64,000 nucleotides of DNA from Diadema setosum (Eukaryota; Echinodermata; Echinoidea; Diadematoida; Diadematidae): assembly GCF_964275005.1 (NCBI RefSeq), contig NC_092686.1, forward strand, positions 17,808,547 through 17,872,546. Reading direction: 5' to 3'. The notes beneath the pieces were generated by a model. It was not told the origin of the DNA and searched no databases. It was given only the letters and a program-made list of their open reading frames with translations. Each line of letters starts with the position of its first letter. Position 1 is the first letter of the stretch. Shown in pieces: positions 47,001 through 59,000 of the stretch. The position numbers and the translations under genes are program-made.

Positions 47001-50000
47001 TAGCCTTCCCCTGAAGACCAGCTACAGCAGTGCCAGGGGCTTCTTCATACAGCTGTACTGTGGAGGCACACACAGCTTCAACATGGAGTCACTACCTCCA
47101 GTCTTCATGAAAGTTGTCAGGGCTAAGAATGTGCTCAGCTTCACCACTGTTGATCTGGTAAGAGTTGCTGTTTTGTTGGACAGTTGACAGGGTTGAAATT
47201 TACACCCCCACTCTTTCTTCTTACAGCTCCGTACAAATGGATAAATGACTGCTATGTTTCAAAGTGTGCACTATAAATAGGACTGATCAAGGAGGTACCT
47301 CTTTAGGCTGACTGACTGGAAACCTCTTTAATGAAATATGTGATATTCATCATTCACATTCATTTTCAGAGCAGCCATTGTTTTTTGCTTGTTTATTTTT
47401 GTTTGTTTGCTTTTTCAAAAGTACCTGATATTAGCTAAGTACTTTAACAGTATTGAATGATCAAAGTGAATGGATGTACGTAAACTCAGATGTTTGTTTT
47501 GTTTAGTGTAGTGTTGTGTGTGTGTGTGTACATGTACATTTCTATTTACATACTTCAGGAATTTGACAGAGTCTTACAGTTAAAATGCATACCGGTAGGC
47601 TTGGAATACCTGGTGTACGAACAAATGGCAAAGAAATTGAGAGAAATATGGACATGACGTTAACATGATATATGTAGTTAACAAGAAAATTTCATAACAA
47701 ACTTCTTCTTGGATGCTATGTATAACCTACTTGTGTAGAACATATAATGCAAGATCTGTGAATGAATTTAAAACAGAATTCATCTAGAAAGAGAAGTGAG
47801 TAAATGATTAAAGGGGAAATAAACCCAAAACATGAATTCTGCTCATTAGATTGGGTGTTGATAACTTCCCACATTTGCCCAGGGAACAATCTTATAAGAT
47901 TTTTCCAAAGAGAGAAAAATCAGGGAATTTGAGAGCTCCGAGTGGGCATGTTTCCGTCTCTGCACGCATCCATTGTTTCGAAATAACTGGTGTTTGTACT
48001 GAAATGCATTTTACCCCACCCTCAACATAATCAGTGGGCTAAAAGTCTTGATTTTCATTCTTCTGTAATGATTATTCACCTAAATAGATTATCTTTGTCT
48101 ATCTCTCTTTTTCTTTGTCTTTTTCAGATCAAGATGAATGGTAAGTGGAATTTCTGTCAAAACATGTATACTGAATTAAGCATGGCCAACATTATATGCT
48201 TATAGTTTGCCCCTTTAATACAGAAGATCCAGGACTTGTAATGTAAATGTGGTTAAACATTAATTTGCACTCAACTGTAATCAAATTTTCTTAAAGAACT
48301 GCTAAGTGGTTGTGGAGTCATTCCAGAGATCACTATGTTTCGACAATGTTCAAGTTGTTGAAATATTTGCATGTGAGTCAATCATGCTCTCTCCCTAATT
48401 CCTAATCAATGATAAAAAGTACTGTGAGGTCTCTAAAGGTCTTGTGGGTTATTACAAGTCCCATTTACACACACCCAAAATTAAGAGTTTTCCAAAATTG
48501 ATTTTTGCAGTGTGACACAAAAATCAATAACTCTTGTGTGTGAATGGGTGTAGGACCTACAGTCTGTCTCATGTGATTCTCTGGCTTACATCATCTTTTT
48601 ATCTATCTGAATCATTTTGTATAGCTGCCCTAAAATTTGCAGTTGCCAGAAAATGACAATTTGATGAACAAGTTGTGATGTTAAATTCTTGTTGCGAAAA
48701 AAACAACAAAAAGTTCAATTCTAACATGTAACGCTAATGGCTATATATCCCTTTACCAGAAACAAAAACTTGTATAATGCTCCCTGGTTCACAGAATCAG
48801 TGCTCAAAGTGCTATTTGCAGTGTTTTAACATTCAATGTCAGAATATATATGTAGAATATAAATAAACTATTTTAAAATCCTTTTTTTTTAAATATAGTT
48901 TGAAGACAGTTGTTTTATAGCACTGATGACTGTTCCACAGAGCAGTATCACAATACTGTGCAAGTTACCCAGATTTGATATTTGCTGTGATGGTGTCGTA
49001 GATTTTACATAAATTTCCAAATGCTAGCTGCAGTAATCACAAACTCTGTACTCCTTTTATAGACAGAGTGACAGAATCCCTCAATGAGATCTACCTGATG
49101 ACCAACATGTAAGTTAAATTTCCTGTACCTTCTAAGTACTATAAAACAAGAAACATTTACAGCATGAAACTATTGTGAATTGACACTGCCATTCAATGTA
49201 TTGTTTACAACAACAACAAATTTTTTTGTGCATTTTGATTTTGGAAATCCATGCTCTTTGCGAAATTTGCAAAAGTTTCGAATTTCTGGTTTTATGGTAG
49301 TAGTTGATTCAGTTCTTCTTCATGTCTTGATACAATCATTCACAAGCTTTTCTGTAAACATTTCTTGATATTCTGACTATCAGTGTCAACATCATAAAGC
49401 ACAAACCTATCTGTGTGCAGCAGTTCATTGCATATGACTCATACATCAGACTTCTAATTTTTACTCCATAAATGCGGGCTTGAATCTGGAGTATCTGTAT
49501 GCAGTGTGCTTTCACTAATATGATTCTGCAAGGTTTGGTTCAGTTTAGTTTATCAACTCAGTCACCCTTCTGGGTATGCGAGTCAAACACTGGGTATACA
49601 TTAATGGCAAGAGAATACACTTGTAAAAGCAGGGCAGTAGACTAAAGAACATACATATATCATACTCTCAAACTCTTGAATTAAAAAAAAAAAAAAAAGC
49701 AAAGGAAGAATAATTCATGACAGGCACTGCCTGCAATGCTCATGAAGGTTATATCTTTGAAAAGAAACAATGGCGATTATTCAAAATATGATAAATATCT
49801 TCACAGAAATGTGAAATTGACAATAACTCTTTTGCGTGGATTGTTTAATAGCTGGTCCATTTTACAGGCACGTGAACATTGCCAATAATATTCTTTTAGA
49901 AACTGCTATCTGGCAATCTGAAAAACTTTACATTGAAACAAAAAGTGTGTTGATGCGTGACATTTTCAGGCTGCAGGTATGAGTGTTTTCAATTCCCTCT

Positions 50001-53000
50001 TGTAGAGGGAGACAAATTGAAAACTTCAAACTCATACCTGAACAGTCGCCCCTCGGAATAATATGTTGCTTTCATTTTCAGGCTTGTTGGCTCATGTTAC
50101 AAACATATGCATATCAGGTACAATTCCAGTTCTTTCACTTTCGAAGCAGTATAAGGATTCAACAGTGCCCTACCACAGTTGTGGCGGTGTTCTCAAAGGT
50201 AATGGCAGCCTGCCACATTCTTATGTAAGACACTGTCAACATGGGTCCGTGTAGTTTTGTCTTTATCAATTACATAAGATTCTTTTACCTGTTTTGCAAT
50301 AGCGTGGTGAGCAAGTTACTGAATGACATCAGGGAACATGTGGGCTGTCTCTACAAACTTGCAGAATGTGTCTCTGTTATTGACATGTTGGTCTCATTTG
50401 CACATGTCTGTACACTATCTGATTATGGTGAGTATTTTTTTTCTTTGTTTTTTATGCCTCCGCCACGAAGTGGTGCCGGAGGCATTATGTTTTCGGGTTG
50501 TCCGTCCGTCCGTCCGTCCGTCCGTCCGTCCGTCCTTCTGTCCGTCCGTCCGTAATGAATTTTGTGGACAAGGTAACTATCGAAACCTGTTGAGGTATCC
50601 TAATGAAACTTGGCATGTATGTGTATTAGGGGGTGAAGTTGTGCCTATCAACTTTTGGGTGCACATGCTCAAGGTCAAAGGTCAAAAGGTCAAGGTCAAA
50701 TACATAAAATTTCACTATTTCCACCATATCTATTGAATGCCTGAAGATATTTTCTTGAAACTTAGTGTATACATGTATTACCCAATTAAGATTCTCTGGT
50801 GAAAGTTTGGGTCATGAGGTCAAAGGTCAAAGGTCAAAAGGTCAGGGTCAAATACATAAAATTTAATTATTTCCACCATATCTATTGAATGCCTGAAGAT
50901 ATTTTCTTGAAACTTAGTGTATACATGTATTACCCAATTAAGATTCTCTGGTGAAAGTTTGGGTCATGAGGTCAAAGGTCAAAAGGTCAGGGTCAAATAC
51001 ATAAAATTTCACTATTTCCACCATATCTATTGAATGCCTGAAGATATTTTCTTGAAACTTAGTGTATACATGTATTACCCAATTAAGATTCTCTTGTGAA
51101 AGTTTGGGTCATGAGGTCAAAGGTCAAAAGGTCAAGTAAGAATATTAAAACTTCTTTTTTTTTCTCCGTACCTTGGAAAATTGTTCAAGGTATCTTCATG
51201 GAACATAGTATATACATGTACTGACTGGAAGTGATTATCTAGAGAATGTAGGGTTCATGGGGTCAAAGGTCAGGGGTCAAAGGTCAAGTGCAAGACTTCA
51301 AAATTTTACTATTACCCTCATATTTATGCAATGCCGGCAGGGTTATTTTTTTACACTTGGTGTATGCGTGTGTAACCTAATAGAAATTCTCTGGAAAGTT
51401 TTTTTTTTTTCTCTTTTTGCCTCAAAGGTCAAAAGGTCAAAGATCAAGTGAAATTGCTGAACTAACTTTTTCCTACTTATCTCGGAAGTGGCTCATGTTA
51501 CCTTGAAACTTAGTACATATTATGCATGTTCTACCTGAAAGTAATTATCTTATGAATTTTAGGGTCAAGGGCCAGATGAAAATGGTAACAATTTACTATT
51601 CAATTCAGAAATTGCACTTTTTCTCCACACCTGTACCTTGAAAATTACTCAATGCCTAAATGTATGAATGGGTCAAAGTCAAGTTAAAGTCCTTAAATCC
51701 CTAGATACATGCTCTCCTATTCATCCAATTAAACCTACGTCAAGGAAGGTGAACATTCAACACATTTGTGACAAACTTGTCATTCCAATATTTTGCCAAT
51801 TTTGTGAAAATGTAATCACACAGTGTCCACATGTACTATCTAGACCTATTGGGAAAATCATGCATTATGGCGGAGGCATACCAGTCGCCAAAGCGACATT
51901 TCTAGTTTTTTTTTTGTGAAAGGTTCTTAAGAAAGCTTTTCAGATGAAAGTTATCATACAATAACAGTGAAACACTAGAATAGTTGGATGTCTACAGTAT
52001 GCCATTATGTTACACACTTAAGCTCATCAGGTCTCATAAAACACATTTCCATGTGATGGTACTATTTCTACTTATTACAATTCAACATTAGTATTGCATA
52101 AAGAAAACAAAGCATTGCCTTTAAAAAGCACTTTATCATGGTTGTGTAACATTGTTTATTCTGGAAGCCTCTAAATTTGCTGAAGTTATAACTGATTCTT
52201 CAATTGGCAACACATTTTAGAAGATTGAAGTTAAAGGACAAGTTCACCTTCATATACATATGAAATGAGTGAATGCAGCAATATTATTAGAACACATCAG
52301 TGACAGTTGGGAGAAAATCGGACAATCCATTCAAAAGTTATGAATTTTTGAAGTTTTTGTGCAGACACCGCTGGATGAGAAGACTACTGCAGTGTATGAT
52401 ATCACATGCGTACAACAATATACGGAAAATATAAAGAGAATTTCACAAATTTCATCTTTTGAAAAAAAGTACCCATTCCCTTGACTCATTACTGACATAT
52501 GTTATGGGTAATATTATTCCCATTTCCTTTAGAAAGAGGCAAGTCAAGTGCTCTTTTATTATGCAAAAAAGGTGAAAATATGTTGAATTTTCTTTACATT
52601 TTCTTTATACTGTTGTACTCATATGACATCACGATCCTTAGTAGTCTCCTCATCCAGCGGTTCCAACACAAAAATTTTGAAAATTCATAACTTTTGCATC
52701 GATTGTCTAATTTTCCTCAAACTTTCACTGATGTGTTCTACTAAAATTGCTGCATTCACTCAATCCACATGTCTATGAAGGTGGACTTGTCCTTAAACGC
52801 TTTTCTGTAAAATTGGCAGAGTTATGTCTTTTCCTGATTTTGTGCAGATTTCATTAATTCAACATGTTCCATGATATGTCTTTCTATGATATAGGATATG
52901 CAGTTAAGAGTTGCCAGTATGATGATGGGATGATGATTATTTCTGCTGCAGATTTCCACTGTAATTGATGTTGGGTTTTAGAGATGATGTAATGTATATT

Positions 53001-56000
53001 TAGGATATTTTGGGGATAACTTCCTGTTCAGTAACAACTCAACTTAAATTCCCTTGTTTTTTGTAAACTCACCACAGAATATATCACCAAGATTATTTAC
53101 TATTAATTTCCCGTCGTTAATTACCCTTGTTTGATGTTTACATCAAGGAGTCATTCAATCACCCTTGTAACAACCCTTCTTTGTCCCTGGTTTAATTACC
53201 CAAAGATTATATACACACACCTTGTGAACCACCAGACTCTTTGTCTGCCCCTTATCTTATAATACTTCCTCCTCCACAAAAGAATCCCCCTCTTTTAATT
53301 GGTCAAACATCACCCCTTAGGACAACCCCTTTGGTCACTCTTTTTAGTTATCCCTTTTTGATTGGTTGTCTTACCAAAATTCTCACCCATCACCCATTGA
53401 ACATTTCCAAGTTTGGGGTTCTTTCCAAGGTCCCAAGGGAGATCATGATTTCGACATCAGAGAGTCGACCTCTACTTGATATTGCTCTCTCTCCTGCATC
53501 TTGATACTTCTATATTTTACTCTGATGTACATACTCATCATTTAACTTGTCATTGAACTTCATCATAATATTTCTGAACGATTGTGAATAAACACTTTGC
53601 ATCGATGAAATGTACCAAAACTGTACCTGAGCTCCTTCATTTCTGCTTCATAATAACATTCCAGATGTAACACCACCCGTTACATTACAATGATTATGGT
53701 ATGGAATGTTGCTGTCTTGTCATAGATCTTTACATGAGTTGGGTTTATATGTACTCTCTTCATTATGTGCGAGAATTTCCCATAGATTATAAGTATTGAC
53801 AGGAAAGGAATGGTTGCTCCGTATGAATGACAGTGGCCTGTAAGACTTTGCAGGAGTCTGTCAATTAATCCTACCAATCTGTTTACTGAATAGCAATATT
53901 TTCTCATCAGTGAGAGGCAAGTCTTGGGTGTTAGAGAAATTTAGGATTATTCATTGCCCAGTGTGGATGTGAAGCTGTCAAGAGTAGTCACAATCAATGG
54001 GTGTCCTTGTCACAGGGACCTGTTTCACATGATTTCAACTTCTTTGGTTGCAATGTTGTGTACCGGTAATAAACATTCATTCCTATCCCCAGTGAGACCA
54101 GATTTCACAGACACACTGGCCATCAAGCAGGGCAAGCATCCAATCTTGGACAAGATTTCCTATGACCCACCTGTGCCCAACAACATAGTAAGATTTCATT
54201 GTTGTTTGTACGATTTAATTGACAAGTAATATATTAATATGTCCATACTTTCTACTAAACAGTGCTGTTTTTACTCATACATGAAGCAAACTACTTGGTA
54301 CTTTGACTCAGTGACATGCCTATAGCTTAAGACCTCATTGTTGAAAATATCTCAAAATGGGAAGGTTATAAATGAATTGAGATCAAAGCATAATGTCCCC
54401 CACAGAATGTTGTAAATTGAAGCAGCTAAGATTTGTTTCTTGGCTGATCATATGTGATCAGATAAACATCAGAAGAGTGCACTTCAAAAAAAAAAAATCA
54501 TAATTTTTGTTTGACTGTTCTGCATCTGCAGTACGCTTCAGAGGACAGCAACTTCCTTGTCATCACTGGTCCGAATATGGTAAATAAAAAAGATGTAAAA
54601 TGACGCTGTGGTTCACATAGGTAATCAGAAATAGTAACTGCAGATTTAGCATGCTTTCATCTCTGATTGACGTCTGGTCATGCAATGTATATCAGACATT
54701 TTCAGAGTTATTTGTTGTACCGAATTGTATTAAAAAACAACAAAATGCTGTTCAATTTGAATCATTAAACATATCATTTTTTTTTTTAAAAAAAATCAAC
54801 AGTGTTAAACTTGCAAGCAGCATCGTTAAACATAATTACCTATCAGTTGTTAATGGATTGGGTTTTGCATACCTTACAAATACTGTGAAATGATGTGTCA
54901 TCTATTGAGATCCCATGCACAATGGCACCACTTTTCCTAATGTCTTTCTTTGACCTTTGAAACCTACAGACACTCATGGGATATGTTCCATTCTTGTTAC
55001 CAATTTGAAAGAGCAGTTATCTTTGTTTTTGTTGTTTTTTTGTTTTTGGAAAAAAAAAAAACTTGTAGGGGCTCTTAAAATTATTCTGTTTTAATATCTG
55101 GTCACTACTACATTTCTAGAGTGGGAAGTCTACCTACTTGAAGCAGATAGCCCTCCTTCAGATCATGGCCCAAGCTGGGTGCTATGTTCCAGCTGAGTAC
55201 GCCTCATTTAGAATCTGTGATCAGATCTTCTCAAGAATTGGCTGTGATGATGACATAGAGACCAATGCCTCCACCTTCATGCTTGAGGTGTGTGACTTGC
55301 AGCCTGTTCAGATGTCAAAATTAATCTGATACATACCCAAGTTTGTCATATTTTGCAATATCAGATCTCAAATGCTCATTGATTTTTTTTTCTTTGACTT
55401 TGTCCATCTGTACTCTTACATTGATGGCTATCATACTTACATATTTAATTTGATGAAACACTTATTTATAAGATGTTCTATTTACTGATCTCTTTGTTCA
55501 CAGAATCTTTTATGTCAAATGTGTAAGAGCACCAAAAAAACTATCAAACCAAGTTGCACATATGGAGATAAATGTCTCTACCTCTTTGGCCTGTTTTATT
55601 TCTTTCTGTATAGCAAAGTTCTCGTTACTCTAAAGTGATATTATTGTTTAGTACGGGATCACCTCTAATAGACTGACGTTACATGTATTATGAGCCATCT
55701 TGAAGTTATAGTGAAAGTTAATTTTCTGACCATTGCACATTTAAAATTATGTTGTGTTTTGCATTTAAGTGGCAATTAATGAACTGAAATAGAAGTGTAA
55801 TAATAAAAATGGGTATAATCAAACTATTCAAAAATTATATATATTATACATTTGTATGTGTCTTTCTGTTCCATAACAATATCACAGTATGTCATTTTAC
55901 TCACATCATTTCACACTTTCATTTTTAGGAAACTAAACTACAAAACAGGCAGCCAGTCAATATGCTTGCTCTCTCTCCCCCACCCATGGCCTACCTACCT

Positions 56001-59000
56001 ACCTACCTACCTAACTTAATGGTTAAACAATTTGTTATTCATATCTCACGCGAGGATGGCAGATGCGGGAAGCCAATTACATCGTTCAGAAGAGTTTTCC
56101 AAGAGTTGGAAAAGAAAAATCAAACACAGTTTGAAGACATATCTTTTCTGAACCAAATGTACTCTACCTGCACTGTCACTTCCTGGTAGTTTGTACATCA
56201 TGCACTAGACTCTAGTGCTAAACCAGGGATTACTTCTGAAAGCAATTTGTATCCAGTGGAAAAAAAAAATGCACTCTGAAAATATTGTCTATCATTGTCA
56301 CACTAAAAATGTGTGTAACATGAAATCCACACACATTTGCTCTATACTTGCCTATACCAAGAAGTCAATATGCTTGCTCCCCCCCCCCCCTCCCTCTCTT
56401 TCTCTCTCTCTGTGGCCTATCTACCTACCTACCTACCTACAATGGTTGAACAATTTGATATTTGTATCTCGCGTGAGGATGACAGATGCGGGAAGCCAAT
56501 TACATCGTTCAGAACTGTGCTCACAACTCACTGGTCATCATAGATGAATTGGGTCGAGGTCAGTTGAAAGTCTGAAACTTTTTGTCACGCTCATGACCCA
56601 TGTTCCCTTGGAATATGAATTTATTTTGTATCAAAAGAATGCCAGATATTTGAAAAAGATAATAAAATAAGATAACAATGTGTTCGTATCTTTGTGTAGT
56701 ATGTTAAGATTGTGTAACATACTCTGTATGACTTTAAGCACCTGTTTAAAGCAAGCTAGAATCTGATAAAGGCCCTTTATGCTCTATCTGTTGAGATTTT
56801 GATTTTTGTAGGGTTATGCACCTTCTAGATCATTGCAAATTATGTGATGTATGTTCCTGTAGCTGGACAGGATTGAATAATTTATGTGGGTTGTTTTTCC
56901 TTGTTTTGATTTTTGTTTATTTGTCATTTTTAATACAGGTACCAGCAGTGATGAGGGTGTTGGAATCTGTCATTCTGTGTGTGAATATCTTCTCAGTTTG
57001 AGAGCATTTACTTTCTTCGCAACACACTTTGGGGAAATCACCAACCTTGATGCTCTCTACCCAAATGTGGAAAAGTAAGCTGAATCATATGTTCTATACA
57101 CAATATTTAGCACATTATGGGAATATTAGAAAAGAGAGAAACCATAATGTGTGTGCATATTTACCATTTTCCTTGCGGGCAGGTTTGTTCCCGTGTACAG
57201 ATACTGGTAGCTTATCTGAACCACAGATTTGTCATTTCAGTATTGCATGCACATTAAATTACCTTCCAGTTTATCAAATTAATTTAAATTCGTGCAAGTC
57301 AGATTGATAATGCAATAAAGGAAATTCTATTTCTAGTGATTATGCTCCTTGTAATTGAAAGTCAAAGTGACATTCTGCAGCACATTACGAGTTCATTGTT
57401 TGTTTGTTTTTTGTGTTTGTTTTTTCAATTTGTTTTGTTTTCAGGTTTTATGCATTTCTCTCTATCTGGTTGATCAAGGATTATCTTATGGGAATACTCA
57501 GTTTGAGCAAAAAAGTGGAGACACACACCTATATCTGCTTGTCTTGATTGATATAGTAGCTTTTGACCCAGCATTTGTAAGTGGATAATTTGTCTTTACC
57601 TCCATCACTTTTGCCTCTGCTATGTGTGGTGAAAAGCTACCACTTCCAAGTTGAACAGTCAGCTAATGATGGTCGGCATGACAACCTGGTCTACACACAC
57701 GTCTTGTCCAGAGGAAGAACCAAGGAACAGCACTACGGTATGCAATAGCTCTACTGAAACATGATGTGAGACAGTACTATATTTGGAGTATCTTGTGTAT
57801 TATTTGTAAGGATGCACTGCAGCATCTTATTGTATATCATTAGAATCACTGTGAGTCTTCAGTATACGTATCAACTTAGATACTATTTGCAGTGTTCCAC
57901 CTAGTGTTAGTGTTTACTTTTACAAAAACTGTTGCTTTTGTAAACTGTGATACTTTTTATATCTGTGCATGACTTAAATTGTAATCAGTGATATAAAATG
58001 ATAGTTGACATTGCAATCATCTAGTAATTAAATCATAGATTTGAGTCAAATTCAGCTTTCATACCAAAACAAAACCAAAATATGACAATTTCTACCCTAG
58101 GCAGCAGCATTAAAGTGGAATCACATACTTTATGTTCAGAAATACAAGGACTATGACTCCTGTGTATATTTGCAAGTATTTCTGACTACACAGCAAGCCC
58201 ATCCAGTTGATATTTGACTGTGGTTAGAAATGACAGTAGTGGTCTACTTTGATTGTATTTGCAATTATCCCAAGTATTCCCACTTCTCATTTTAACTGGT
58301 TTCTACAGCATCTATGCAAGTGGTTAAATCAGTCAGACATCTTATGAGTATTGACTTCATGACAATTGAAATATTTAAACCAGTTCAGCTTAAAAATGCC
58401 AACAGTCTAAATGGGAAATTCACAAACTATTCATACTAAATATCTTAATGGTGTGGACATGAGAGTGTGCCTTTGCCATTATTTCTTCAGATTCCCATAT
58501 CTATCCAACTAATACTTTAAATGTCTGTAATAAATTTCAGGCATCAAGCTGGCAGAAATATCCACTCTACCACAGTCCATTGTGAAGGAGGCTAAGGACC
58601 TATCTGAGAAGTTGGCTCAACAAAGGAAGGTGAACCTCTAAATTTCTCTTAACTCGTTGAAAATGAGTCCCAAGAATAATAGGGCAGGTATCCATGGGAA
58701 ATAGCAATGGTTATAGCAATATCAGTCTCTCGTCAATGGGTTAAATCCAATCTATTTTAGATGTGCATTAAATTTAAAAGACATTTACTGAAGATTAATG
58801 AGTCCATGTATGATAGCGTAATCATCTGATGACTTCCTCTTTCACATTCAAAGTAAGAATTCACACTCAATACTCAAATCTTGATGCAAACTAACAAGAT
58901 TGATCACAAAGTTGGGAGGTAATAAATATTTTGTATTCTCTAGCCCTTTTGTAATGTCCTGGGATAAAAGTTATAGTGGTTACACTAACTTTAACTTTTG

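Noticed and set aside
50456-50553. A Pro/Ser/Val-Arg repeat peptide from open frames over the GTCC run
   Set aside because: It is translation of a simple (GTCC)n repeat inside a mobile element.
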